64,000 bases of DNA from contig NZ_CP109811.1 of the NCBI RefSeq assembly GCF_014856545.2, positions 4,706,001-4,770,000 on the forward strand, read 5' to 3'. The stretch is from Mesobacillus jeotgali. Lineage in GTDB: Bacteria > Bacillota > Bacilli > Bacillales > Cytobacillaceae. Shown in pieces: positions 1 through 8,087 of this stretch (its first letter is position 1; each line of letters begins with the position of its first letter). The position numbers were made by a program, and so were the translations under genes. Under the pieces are notes generated by a model, which was given only the letters and a program-made list of their open reading frames with translations, was not told the DNA's origin and did not search any database.

Positions 1-743
1 ACTTGATGATCGTCAACTCTTTTAAAACAAAAAGAGAAATGTTTGAGGATACCTTAAAGCTTCCGGATGTTTTTTCATTTGAGAATTACACAGTTGCCTT
101 TGAGCGTTTGGATTTTCTAAAAACCTTTTTCAACTCTGTACTGATTACAGTGCTGGCTGTGGCTGTCATCATCATTTTTTCATCAATGGCCGCTTATGCC
201 CTTTCAAGACGCGGCGGCAAAACCAGCGGGATTATCTTCATGCTGTTTGTCGCAGCAATGCTTATTCCTTTCCAGTCTGTCATGATTCCACTGGTGTCGA
301 TTTTTGGTAAGCTTGAAATGCTGAACAGGGGCGGACTGATTTTCATGTACCTTGGTTTCGGCGCAAGCTTGTCCATTTTCCTATATCACGGAACATTGAG
401 CGGAATTCCGAAATCGCTTGATGAAGCGGCAACAATCGATGGAGCGAACCGGTTCCAAATTTTCTGGCACATCATCTTCCCGATGCTAAAACCGGTGTCC
501 GTTACAGTGGCCATCCTGAACATCATCTGGATCTGGAATGACTACCTGCTTCCTTCCCTTGTCATCAATAAGCCGGGAATGGAAACAATTCCGCTTAAGA
601 TGTTCTTCTTCTTTGGGGAATATACTAAACAATGGCATCTGGCACTGGCAGGACTGACGATCGCGATCATTCCGGTCATCATAATTTACTTCTTCCTCCA
701 AAAGCAAATCATCAAGGGAGTTTCAGAAGGCTCGGTAAAATAA
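1..743 (+). CDS. Carbohydrate ABC transporter permease (MalG-like, CUT1 family), 5' partial
   Basis: Inner subunit of a sugar-uptake ABC transporter in the cytoplasmic membrane. The frame is open from base 3 and runs off the left edge; the family usually has about 275-280 residues, so the first membrane segment is missing and the internal Met/Leu codons at bases 3-8 are not the real start. About five hydrophobic segments remain, and the cytoplasmic EAA loop that docks on the ATPase is clear (EAATIDGAN followed by FWHIIFP). The LacI-type regulator and alpha-glucosidase just downstream on the same strand make maltose or maltodextrin the most likely substrate. That substrate is inferred from context, not from the permease itself. 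Confidence 0.92.
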   Translation, partial: LMIVNSFKTKREMFEDTLKLPDVFSFENYTVAFERLDFLKTFFNSVLITVLAVAVIIIFSSMAAYALSRRGGKTSGIIFMLFVAAMLIPFQSVMIPLVSIFGKLEMLNRGGLIFMYLGFGASLSIFLYHGTLSGIPKSLDEAATIDGANRFQIFWHIIFPMLKPVSVTVAILNIIWIWNDYLLPSLVINKPGMETIPLKMFFFFGEYTKQWHLALAGLTIAIIPVIIIYFFLQKQIIKGVSEGSVK

Positions 744-767
744 TCGATACTATAGGAGAGACGACCA

Positions 768-1793
768 ATGGCAGTCACAATCAAAGATGTAGCGAAGGCA
801 GCCGGTGTGTCACCATCTACCGTTTCCAGGGTGATTGCCGATCACCCTCATATCAATGAAGGAACGAAGAAGCGTGTACGGAAGGTGATGGAGAAACTGG
901 GGTACCACCCGAACTTCCAAGCACGCAGCCTGGTGGTAAGGAGTACTGAGACAATCGGTATCGTTATGCCAAATTCGGCTACCCAGGCATTGCAAAATCC
1001 ATTTTTTCCCGAGGTCATTAGGGGTATCAGCATGAAGGCCCATGAACATCAATTCGGGGTGTATTTAACGACTGGCATCACGGACGAGGAAATCTTCCAG
1101 CAGGTGGTATCGATGGTGCAGGGCCGCAGGGTTGACGGCATCATCCTATTGTATTCAAAGACGGATGACAAAATCATGAACTACTTGCTGGAGCGTAATT
1201 TTCCCTTTACTGTCATAGGCCGCCCCAGCAGGAACGCTGAGCGGATCACCTATGTCGACAATGACAATATTTATATTACCAAACAGGTTACTGACTACTT
1301 GATCAAGCTGGGGCATGAAAAAATTGCTTTCATCGGTTTCAATTTAGAGCATGTTTTTACAATCGACCGGCTGGAGGGTTATAAGCAAGCCCTGCACGAA
1401 GCTGGCATCCCATTTGACGAAAAATATATTATCCACGAGCAATGCTTAAAATCTGAAGGAAAAGAAGGCATCACCAGATTTCTTTCCTCACATGAGCCGC
1501 CTACTGCCCTGGTAGTGGCAGATGATTTTACCGCCATCGAGCTTATGAGTTATTCCGAGGAACTGAATATCAAGGTGCCGGAAGAAATCTCAATAGTAAG
1601 CTTCAATGATGTACCGCTCGCGGAACATATGAAGCCGCAACTGACTTCTGTTAATATTGACATCTTCCAGTTAGGTTTCGAAGCGGCTAACTGTTTAATA
1701 GAAATCATTAAAAATCCGGATGCACTGCCTAAGAGAGTGACAATCCCGGCGAAAATGATAGAGCGAAAATCATGCAGTCCAATTCATAAGTAG
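768..1793 (+). CDS. malR: LacI-family transcriptional regulator (MalR-like)
   Basis: 341-residue DNA-binding regulator. Residues 2-50 form the LacI helix-turn-helix and hinge helix (TIKDVAKAAGVSPSTVSRV, then a GYHPN hinge entry); the rest is a periplasmic-binding-protein-like effector domain. The start at 768 follows a GGAGAG ribosome site 25 bp after the permease stop, so it is probably cotranscribed with the sugar transporter and the glucosidase gene. The family represses carbon-use genes and is released by a sugar ligand; a maltose/maltodextrin response is inferred from the neighbours. A matching palindromic operator lies ahead of the maltose phosphorylase gene at 24261-24277. The symbol is tentative. 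Confidence 0.85.
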   Translation: MAVTIKDVAKAAGVSPSTVSRVIADHPHINEGTKKRVRKVMEKLGYHPNFQARSLVVRSTETIGIVMPNSATQALQNPFFPEVIRGISMKAHEHQFGVYLTTGITDEEIFQQVVSMVQGRRVDGIILLYSKTDDKIMNYLLERNFPFTVIGRPSRNAERITYVDNDNIYITKQVTDYLIKLGHEKIAFIGFNLEHVFTIDRLEGYKQALHEAGIPFDEKYIIHEQCLKSEGKEGITRFLSSHEPPTALVVADDFTAIELMSYSEELNIKVPEEISIVSFNDVPLAEHMKPQLTSVNIDIFQLGFEAANCLIEIIKNPDALPKRVTIPAKMIERKSCSPIHK

Positions 1794-1867
1794 CTCTTGG
1801 ACAGCACAAAATGACTAATGTAAAATAACGGAATACATCAGGATCAAACAAAGAAATGAGGGTTCAA

Positions 1868-3520
1868 ATGAAACACAAATGGTGGAAAGAGGCTGTTGCC
1901 TATCAGGTATATCCGAGGAGCTTTATGGATTCAAATGGCGACGGCATCGGCGATTTGCAAGGAATGATTTCAAAGCTTGATTACTTAAAGGATTTAGGGA
2001 TTGATGTGATCTGGATTTGCCCGATGTACAAGTCCCCTAATGACGATAATGGCTATGATATCAGTGATTACCAGGATATCATGGATGAATTCGGGACGAT
2101 GGAAGACTTCGACCAGCTGCTAGCTGAGACGCATAAACGCGGCATGAAGCTGATTATCGATCTTGTTATCAACCATACGAGCGATGAGCACCAATGGTTC
2201 ATCGAGTCCCGTGAATCCAAGGATAGCCCGAAGCGTGACTGGTATATCTGGCGCGACGGCAAGGATGGCGTTGAGCCGAACAACTGGGAAAGCATCTTCG
2301 GCGGCTCTGCCTGGGAGTATGATGAGAAGACAGACCAGTACTTCCTGCACATTTTCTCCCGCAAACAGCCTGATTTGAACTGGGAAAATAAAGAGGTCCG
2401 TACAGCATTATACGATATGATTAACTGGTGGCTCGATAAGGGAATCGACGGTTTCCGTGTCGACGCGATCAGTCACATCAAAAAAGAAGAAGGCTTTAAG
2501 GACATGCTTAATCCCGAAGGACTGCAGTATGTTTCTTCTTTTGACAAGCATATGAATGTTGACGGAATCCAGACATTCCTCGAGGAATTGAAGGAAGAAA
2601 CATTCTCTAAATACGACATCATGACAGTCGGCGAGGCAAATGGCGTCAGCATCGAGGAAGCCGATCTTTGGGTCGGAGAGGAACAAGGCAAGTTCAATAT
2701 GGTATTCCAGTTTGAGCACCTTGATCTTTGGGACTCTGAAAAGAAGGCACTCGACCTGGCAAAATTGAAGAAAACTTTTACCCGCTGGCAAAAAGGTCTT
2801 GAAGGCCACGGCTGGAATGCATTATTCATCGAAAACCATGATAAAGCGCGGATCGTTTCAACCTGGGGTGATGACAAGGAGTACTGGCGCGAAAGTGCGA
2901 CAGCCCTCGCTGCTATGTACTTCCTGATGCAGGGTACGCCTTTCATCTATCAAGGCCAGGAAATCGGCATGACCAATGTCCAGTTCCCTTCAATCGAGGA
3001 TTACGATGACGTCGCGATCAAGAACCTTTATAACATTCGCCGCGAAAACGGTGTGCCGCATGAAGAGATCATGGATTTCATCTGGGCCACAAGCCGCGAC
3101 AATTCCCGGACGCCGATGCAATGGTCAGAAGCTGACAATGCCGGCTTCACAACAGGAAATCCTTGGCTTGGCATGAACCCAAATTACACAGAGATCAATG
3201 TCGAAGCCCAGCTTAAAGACCCGAACTCCATCCTTCATTTTTACAAAAAAATGATTGAAATGAAGAAGGCTAATGAAATTTTCACTTATGGCACATACGA
3301 TTTGGTTCTTGAAGACCATGCACAAATCTATGCTTACACAAGAACATTGGACGGCAAGCAAGCCCTGGTCATCTCAAACATTTCCGGCGAGCCAGCAGAT
3401 TTCGAATTCAATGGATTCCCGCTTGAATCAAGCAAATTGCTGCTGAACAACTACAAGGCTGAGGAACAGGAAGCTGCATTCACATTGAAGCCGTATGAAA
3501 CTAGAGTATATTTGAAGTAA
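1868..3520 (+). CDS. malL: Oligo-1,6-glucosidase / alpha-glucosidase (GH13)
   Basis: Cytosolic alpha-amylase-family hydrolase of 550 residues that releases glucose from maltose, isomaltose or short maltodextrins. Counting from this start, the GH13 catalytic residues are Asp199 (GFRVDAISH), Glu256 (TVGEAN) and Asp325 (IENHDK); the expected NHTSDEH region near residue 105 is also present. I chose ATG 1868 rather than 1856 because the TGAGGG ribosome site (1857-1862) would lie inside the longer version. The gene is third in the permease-regulator-glucosidase unit and is followed by a strong terminator. Specificity between alpha-1,4 and alpha-1,6 links cannot be settled by eye. Confidence 0.93.
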   Translation: MKHKWWKEAVAYQVYPRSFMDSNGDGIGDLQGMISKLDYLKDLGIDVIWICPMYKSPNDDNGYDISDYQDIMDEFGTMEDFDQLLAETHKRGMKLIIDLVINHTSDEHQWFIESRESKDSPKRDWYIWRDGKDGVEPNNWESIFGGSAWEYDEKTDQYFLHIFSRKQPDLNWENKEVRTALYDMINWWLDKGIDGFRVDAISHIKKEEGFKDMLNPEGLQYVSSFDKHMNVDGIQTFLEELKEETFSKYDIMTVGEANGVSIEEADLWVGEEQGKFNMVFQFEHLDLWDSEKKALDLAKLKKTFTRWQKGLEGHGWNALFIENHDKARIVSTWGDDKEYWRESATALAAMYFLMQGTPFIYQGQEIGMTNVQFPSIEDYDDVAIKNLYNIRRENGVPHEEIMDFIWATSRDNSRTPMQWSEADNAGFTTGNPWLGMNPNYTEINVEAQLKDPNSILHFYKKMIEMKKANEIFTYGTYDLVLEDHAQIYAYTRTLDGKQALVISNISGEPADFEFNGFPLESSKLLLNNYKAEEQEAAFTLKPYETRVYLK

Positions 3521-3525
3521 TCTTT

Positions 3526-3562
3526 AAAGGGAGTGCCTGATATGACGGCACTCCCTTTTATT
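3526..3562 (+). terminator. Intrinsic terminator after malL
   Basis: Perfect 12-bp stem (AAAGGGAGTGCC with GGCACTCCCTTT) followed by a T-rich tail. It closes the maltose unit and, read in reverse, can also serve the convergent GNAT gene. Confidence 0.85.
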
Positions 3563-3572
3563 TTTCCACATC

Positions 3573-4061
3573 TTACCTAACAACAAAGGTCTGATAAAAA
3601 ACCTCTTCCCCGTCCTGCACTTCTGTGTGTTCTTCAAATTCGATTCCATGCTGCTGGTAGATTTTATTCCAAAAACGGACTGCGGGCTTGTTCTCGACAA
3701 GCTGAGAGATGTAAAAGCTTCCTTTGTTCTGACTAAATATCTCAGCTACGGCTGCTTTTGCGACCCCTTTTCCGCGATATGGGTGGAGAATAAAGAAGTC
3801 ATTGATCACTTTATCTACTTTTGACGTAAAGGGTGCTTCAAGAATCAAGACGAACCCTGCCAGTTTTCCGCCGGCGATAATGAAGTATGGAGTGACTCCT
3901 TCTTTTTCCCATACAAGCGAAAATGAATCAAACTCGAAGCGGCCAGAATCACTGATCTGCAATCCCTCTGTATAGGCGGATAAATCATGCAGGTAGAGTG
4001 AATATAAATTATGCAATACTTCCTTTTTATCTGAGTTGATTACTTTCAAATTTACTTTCAT
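3573..4061 (-). CDS. GNAT-family N-acetyltransferase
   Basis: 162-residue acetyl-CoA-dependent acyltransferase. The acetyl-CoA pyrophosphate loop is visible near residue 98 (HPYRGKGVAKAAV), preceded by the beta4 strand DKVINDFFIL. The length is normal for a single-domain GNAT. The substrate is unknown, and the convergent malL and divergent membrane-protein neighbours give no clue. It is monocistronic. Confidence 0.85.
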   Translation of the reverse strand: MKVNLKVINSDKKEVLHNLYSLYLHDLSAYTEGLQISDSGRFEFDSFSLVWEKEGVTPYFIIAGGKLAGFVLILEAPFTSKVDKVINDFFILHPYRGKGVAKAAVAEIFSQNKGSFYISQLVENKPAVRFWNKIYQQHGIEFEEHTEVQDGEEVFYQTFVVR

Positions 4062-4229
4062 TCAATATACTCCCTATCTAAATGAGGTAATAGTCCTATT
4101 AAGAATTCACGCAAAATAGGAGGAATCCTGCTGAAAAAAATTGAATTTTACATGAGGGTGGCGGATTGACGTTTAGCTTGCTTGCTTTAGGAGAATATAA
4201 CACAGGAAGGAATTGGGGAGAGAAAAGTA

Positions 4230-4258
4230 TTGGCAAAACAGGGGTTATGCATTAAAAT
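4230..4258 (+). promoter_or_regulatory. Sigma-A type promoter for the GATE-domain gene
   Basis: TTGGCA (4230-4235), a 17-bp spacer and TAAAAT (4253-4258) make a good vegetative promoter about 44 bp before the TTG start at 4302. Called from sequence match only. Confidence 0.55.
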
Positions 4259-4301
4259 AATTTTTGGCTTATAAATATGTATTCTTAAGGGTGAAATCAT
4301 T

Positions 4302-5663
4302 TTGGAAAAACCATTACGTAAAAGAAGATCTACCGGGGACTTTTTAGCATTTATCATCCCCTCATTAATAGGAATATTTTTCTTTATGTTACCAATCTCC
4401 TATAATGGAGAAATCACGATACCAATCGCCGTCTTATCCGGATGGCTCCAGGACTTGCTTGGCGGAACGCTGCCTGCGATCATGACTGTGATCATTGTCC
4501 TGACGTTAATCGGAACATTATTGATTAAAAGCGTTAGACCAGAAGTCCTTAATCGCAATCATTTTCTTAAATCTTTATTCGATGTTCCAACTGTCTGGCT
4601 CGTTGCCCGTATACTAGGAGCTATTTTTGCAGTTATGACTTTGTTTCAATTAGGACCGGAAGCAGTTTGGTCAGCTAACACAGGCGGACTGCTGCTCAAT
4701 GACCTTTTGCCAATCCTTTTCTCTGTGTTTCTTTTTGCAGGATTGTTCCTGCCTTTACTGCTGAACTTCGGTTTGCTTGAATTGTTCGGCACCTTGATGG
4801 CTAAAATCATGCGCCCAATTTTCACTTTGCCTGGCCGTTCTTCCATCGATACTCTAACGTCATGGCTCGGCGATGGCACAATCGGGGTCCTCCTGACAAG
4901 CAAGCAATATGAAGAAGGCTATTATACTAGAAGAGAAGCAGCTGTCATCGGAACAACATTCTCTGTTGTCTCAATCACTTTCAGCCTGGTCGTCATTTCC
5001 CAGGTAGGGCTTGCTAAAATGTTTGTACCATTCTATTTGACTGTAACACTGGCTGGTGTGGTTGCAGCCGTCATCCTTCCGCGAATCCCGCCTCTTTCCA
5101 GGAAGCCGGATACGTACTATGTGGAGCAGAACAACGACTATTCTGAGGAGAATATCCCAGATGGCTATACACCTTTCTCCTGGGGTATGGCACAGGCTGT
5201 TGAAAAAGCCAGCAGCAATAAAAGCTTCAAGGATTTCCTGCTTGCCGGTGTACGCAATATCCTTGATATGTGGATGGGTGTTGCGCCAATCGTCATGGCT
5301 CTTGGAACACTGGCGCTGATTGTCGCTGAATACACGCCAGTATTTCAATGGCTTGGAATGCCGTTCATACCGCTGCTTGAGCTGATGCAGGTACCTGAGG
5401 CGAAGGCAGCATCAGAAACATTGATCGTCGGCTTTGCGGACATGTTCCTTCCTTCCGTTATCGGTGCTGATATCGCGAGCCCGATGACAAGGTTCATTAT
5501 TGCGTCGGTTTCCGTTACACAACTGATCTATATGTCTGAGGTTGGCGGACTGCTGCTTGGATCGAAAATTCCTGTCAGCTTTGGGGAATTGTTCATCATT
5601 TTCCTTCAGCGTACGCTAGTGACATTGCCAATCATCGTATTGGTTGCGCATATTATTTTTTAA
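4302..5663 (+). CDS. YjiH-family membrane protein with nucleoside-recognition (GATE) domain
   Basis: 453-residue polytopic membrane protein with about ten hydrophobic segments. The central part (LLELFGTLMAKIMRPIF, then LTSWLGDGTIGVLL) and the C-terminal GFADMFLPSVIGAD region match the GATE/nucleoside-recognition fold of the YjiH family. These proteins are thought to be transporters or gates; the substrate is unknown. Translation starts at TTG 4302 after an AAGGGTG ribosome site. It stands alone and ends in a strong bidirectional terminator. Confidence 0.8.
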   Translation: MEKPLRKRRSTGDFLAFIIPSLIGIFFFMLPISYNGEITIPIAVLSGWLQDLLGGTLPAIMTVIIVLTLIGTLLIKSVRPEVLNRNHFLKSLFDVPTVWLVARILGAIFAVMTLFQLGPEAVWSANTGGLLLNDLLPILFSVFLFAGLFLPLLLNFGLLELFGTLMAKIMRPIFTLPGRSSIDTLTSWLGDGTIGVLLTSKQYEEGYYTRREAAVIGTTFSVVSITFSLVVISQVGLAKMFVPFYLTVTLAGVVAAVILPRIPPLSRKPDTYYVEQNNDYSEENIPDGYTPFSWGMAQAVEKASSNKSFKDFLLAGVRNILDMWMGVAPIVMALGTLALIVAEYTPVFQWLGMPFIPLLELMQVPEAKAASETLIVGFADMFLPSVIGADIASPMTRFIIASVSVTQLIYMSEVGGLLLGSKIPVSFGELFIIFLQRTLVTLPIIVLVAHIIF

Positions 5664-5676
5664 GATAACGGTAAAG

Positions 5677-5713
5677 TGGAGCCCCTGATTTTCAGGGGCT
5701 CCATTTGTTTTTT
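5677..5713. terminator. Bidirectional intrinsic terminator
   Basis: 12-bp perfect stem TGGAGCCCCTGA / TCAGGGGCTCCA with T-rich flanks between convergent genes. Confidence 0.85.
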
Positions 5714-6121
5714 CTAGCACTGGAATGACCGGATCTGTCTCAAATCCATGCCGTAGTAAACCCATCCGCGGCGGCGGCTCCATCTCCATCCGGCAATGGA
5801 ATTGCGGCCGAGGAAGATTGGGTAGAACCAGAAGCTTCTGCCATCGATCAGCCAGATATACGTAAAGCGATACATGCATCTCCTGATTCCGCCTGGGTCG
5901 ACTGCGAAGGCTGTCATCTGTTCTTGAGGGACATAGGCTGGCGGTGGTGTTGTCGGCGGCCCTCCTGCCTGGCCTCCGCCTGGTGCACCGCCGGGACCTC
6001 CAGGGAATCCGCCAAACGTCCTCAAGTCTTCTTGCTGGTAAAAGCCATTATTAAAGCCATAATCATCCTCAAATTGCTGATTCTGCGCATATGGGTTGAA
6101 GTTATTATAGTACAAACTCAT
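5714..6121 (-). CDS. Hypothetical protein, Gly/Pro-rich centre with aromatic C-terminal domain
   Basis: 135 residues. The N-terminus is rich in Tyr, Asn and Gln; residues about 37-66 are a Gly/Pro/Ala-rich collagen-like stretch; the last about 60 residues are a compact Trp/Tyr/Arg-rich domain (CMYRFTYIWL, WFYPIFLG, RRGWVYYG) ending in SFQC. I associate this kind of C-terminus with uncharacterised Bacillus proteins, possibly spore-surface related, but no function is known to me. A good GAGAGGGG ribosome site precedes the start. It lies 53 bp downstream of the tandem P-loop gene on the same strand, so the two are probably one operon. Confidence 0.72.
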   Translation of the reverse strand: MSLYYNNFNPYAQNQQFEDDYGFNNGFYQQEDLRTFGGFPGGPGGAPGGGQAGGPPTTPPPAYVPQEQMTAFAVDPGGIRRCMYRFTYIWLIDGRSFWFYPIFLGRNSIAGWRWSRRRGWVYYGMDLRQIRSFQC

Positions 6122-6174
6122 ATCCCCTCTCTAAAAGTCTTCCTTGTAATGTATGCAATACGCCCAATTCGGTG

Positions 6175-7272
6175 CTAATTGGCACTCAGGCTTTCCATTT
6201 CTTTTTGAATCTGGCCGGTGATTTTATCTACCTTTGAAAAATCCATGGCTTCGATGTAGATGGCCTCCAATTGGTCACGCAGTTCTTTTGCCTGGGCCAG
6301 TGAGGCGATCGCTTCACTCATCTTCGCTTTATACCTTCCGCCGACATCCTTAATCTCCGCCTCATATTTTTCATCCGTACCAGGAGTAATTAATTCTGTA
6401 TACATATCAATGATTTCATCTGTCTCTCTTTCCGGAAAATATTCATGCGGAGCGGTGCTGTCAAAAATCGCGAAGTCTAACTCGCGGACAATAACCATAT
6501 CCAGGCTGTGCGGATCAAATCCGCAATGATAGACTTCAACATCATAACCGCGTGACTGTGCCTCGGCTGCCAGCTTTTTCAGCATGGTCGACTTTCCAGA
6601 GCCTGGCCGTCCTTTGATGAAGTATCTTTTACCCACTGTTTCAGTCAGGTTCGGAACGAAGTCGACTGCGCCAGCCGGAGTGGCAGCACCGAGGAATCGG
6701 TCGTACACCCGGCCGCTTCCTTCTGAAGATGTACTGTCTCCAAAGAATTGATTCATCAATCTGTTTGTCAGCTCATTCGCCTTATCGAAGTCCATGTTCT
6801 CAATGTAGATTTTTTCCCATTCGTCATGAATTCTCAGTGCTTCGGCAAAAAGACTGTAAGCAGAATTAAATGCCTCACTGATTTCCCCACTAAGCTGCTG
6901 AATTTTCTCCTTATGTTCCTGAAGCTTGGCGGAATTCCACGCTTCACCCAGATTGATGTACTCCTCTACCGCTCCAGGAGCTTTCGGTTCGATAACATGA
7001 GGAGCCGTCCCGTCAACGATTCCGGCATTCAATTCAGGAATCAGCACACCATCGATTGATTTATTGTCTGATGAACAATACAGGAATTGAACATCATAGC
7101 CTTTTTCAAGCCATTCATTGCCGATCTTTTTCATGAGCGAGGATTTTCCTGTTCCTGGTCCGCCCTTCAATATGAATAGCCGGGACAAGCCCTGCAAGCT
7201 GGAATCATATAAGCTGTAAAATCCGCGGGCCGTGTTGCCGCCGGCAAAATAGTTCAGGATTTTTCCTGACAT
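6175..7272 (-). CDS. Tandem P-loop ATPase-like protein (PRK06851 type)
   Basis: 365-residue soluble protein made of two related halves. Each half has a Walker A motif: GGPGTGKSS at residues 37-45 and GRPGSGKST at 221-229. Each is followed by a matching block (YCSSDNKSIDGVLIPEL / YHCGFDPHSLDMVIVREL) and then DGTAPH / DSTAPH. This internal duplication is typical of an uncharacterised Bacillus/Clostridium family. Both halves look able to bind nucleotide. The role is unknown; the small gene downstream is the only functional partner suggested. Confidence 0.8.
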   Translation of the reverse strand: MSGKILNYFAGGNTARGFYSLYDSSLQGLSRLFILKGGPGTGKSSLMKKIGNEWLEKGYDVQFLYCSSDNKSIDGVLIPELNAGIVDGTAPHVIEPKAPGAVEEYINLGEAWNSAKLQEHKEKIQQLSGEISEAFNSAYSLFAEALRIHDEWEKIYIENMDFDKANELTNRLMNQFFGDSTSSEGSGRVYDRFLGAATPAGAVDFVPNLTETVGKRYFIKGRPGSGKSTMLKKLAAEAQSRGYDVEVYHCGFDPHSLDMVIVRELDFAIFDSTAPHEYFPERETDEIIDMYTELITPGTDEKYEAEIKDVGGRYKAKMSEAIASLAQAKELRDQLEAIYIEAMDFSKVDKITGQIQKEMESLSAN

Positions 7273-7408
7273 TTAATCGCACTCCCTCCAACCGTTCGTA
7301 TAAACGGCAATTTTTCGCTTCCTCCTTACTATATGCAGGGAATTTGTTCTGGGTGATTGCCCAGATCACACTCCAAATTTGTCTATTTTGAAAACTATTT
7401 CCCGGGCA

Positions 7409-7424
7409 AGTGATGTTCTTCACA
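7409..7424 (+). promoter_or_regulatory. Fnr-like operator upstream of nosC
   Basis: AGTGA-TGTTCT-TCACA matches 9 of 10 fixed positions of the Bacillus Fnr consensus TGTGA-N6-TCACA. Anaerobic activation by Fnr fits a nitrous-oxide reductase operon. With a -10 at 7456 the box would sit near -51, a little further out than the usual -41, so the promoter assignment is uncertain. Confidence 0.5.
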
Positions 7425-7466
7425 TCCCATCACAGTGCTTTCACAAATCATTCACTATAAACACAA

Positions 7467-7500
7467 AGAAGTGTGCAGTAGGTCACACTTCTGTTTTTTT
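7467..7500 (+). terminator. Terminator-like hairpin in the nos leader (possible attenuator)
   Basis: Perfect 9-bp arms AGAAGTGTG / CACACTTCT around an 8-nt loop, followed by GTTTTTTT. There is no upstream gene on this strand to terminate, so it is either an attenuator at the start of the nos transcript or an operator palindrome; its core TGTGC-N6-TCACA also resembles an Fnr box. Confidence 0.45.
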
Positions 7501-7619
7501 CAAAAAGTTAGGATGTAAGTGTGAAAGGTTCCTTTCGAAGTCACGTCTGAATTTATCCTGCATTATTGTCATCATGTTTGCGAAAAGAACCTTGGAAAAC
7601 AAATCAAGGGGGGAAAAAA

Positions 7620-8066
7620 GTGAATAAACCTATTATCCATTTCATCATCAGTGCTCTTCTTGGACTCGGAATTGGTTATATAGCCTTCGATGTCATTCCC
7701 GGAAACGACGGCCAGGAAAAAGAAGTAACGGCTGTCAATGAGTCTTCAAAACCTGAAGAACCGGCCAAGGAAGAAAAAGAGTCGACTGAAACTACTTCCA
7801 CTTCAGCTGGCGAGGAGAACATCCTTCAAGCGAAAGGCTGCCTTGGATGCCACTCTGTAGAAGCCTTAAACCTTACAGGCGGAGCAACCGGACCAGATCT
7901 TTCCGGTGCCTTCACCAATGTCGAGGGCAAGCACGGCAAAGCGATCGATGAATTCCTTAAAGAACCTACTTCAGCAGTCATGTCCGGCGTAATCGGCGGC
8001 AACCCGCTGACGGAGGAAGAAATAAATCAAGTAGTTGAAATTCTGAAGGAAGCTTCAGAAAAATAA
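7620..8066 (+). CDS. nosC: Membrane-anchored cytochrome c of the nos operon
   Basis: 148 residues: an N-terminal membrane anchor (about 5-27), a Glu/Ser/Thr-rich linker (30-65) and one c-type haem domain with CLGCH at 74-78 and a likely Met121 axial ligand. It should pass electrons to NosZ on the outer face of the membrane. Translation starts at GTG 7620 after AAGGGGGG; the longer reading from 7566 lacks a ribosome site. It is the first gene of the nos operon, 21 bp before nosZ. Confidence 0.85.
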   Translation: MNKPIIHFIISALLGLGIGYIAFDVIPGNDGQEKEVTAVNESSKPEEPAKEEKESTETTSTSAGEENILQAKGCLGCHSVEALNLTGGATGPDLSGAFTNVEGKHGKAIDEFLKEPTSAVMSGVIGGNPLTEEEINQVVEILKEASEK

Positions 8067-8087
8067 ACCAAAGGTGGTGCAGTGTTA

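Larger units (their letters stand above)
7273..7619 (+). other. Gene-free region: leader and promoter zone of the nos operon
   Basis: 347 bp between the divergent P-loop gene and nosC. It holds an Fnr-like box (7409-7424), a possible -10 TATAAA (7456-7461), a 9-bp perfect hairpin followed by seven T residues (7467-7500), and a second long inverted repeat (7525-7537 with 7581-7593) ending just before the nosC ribosome site. The leader is therefore unusually structured for a plain operon start. Confidence 0.55.

Noticed and set aside
7469..7490. Second Fnr box (TGTGC-N6-TCACA)
   Set aside because: Better explained by the perfect 9-bp terminator-like stem that contains it; kept only as an alternative reading.
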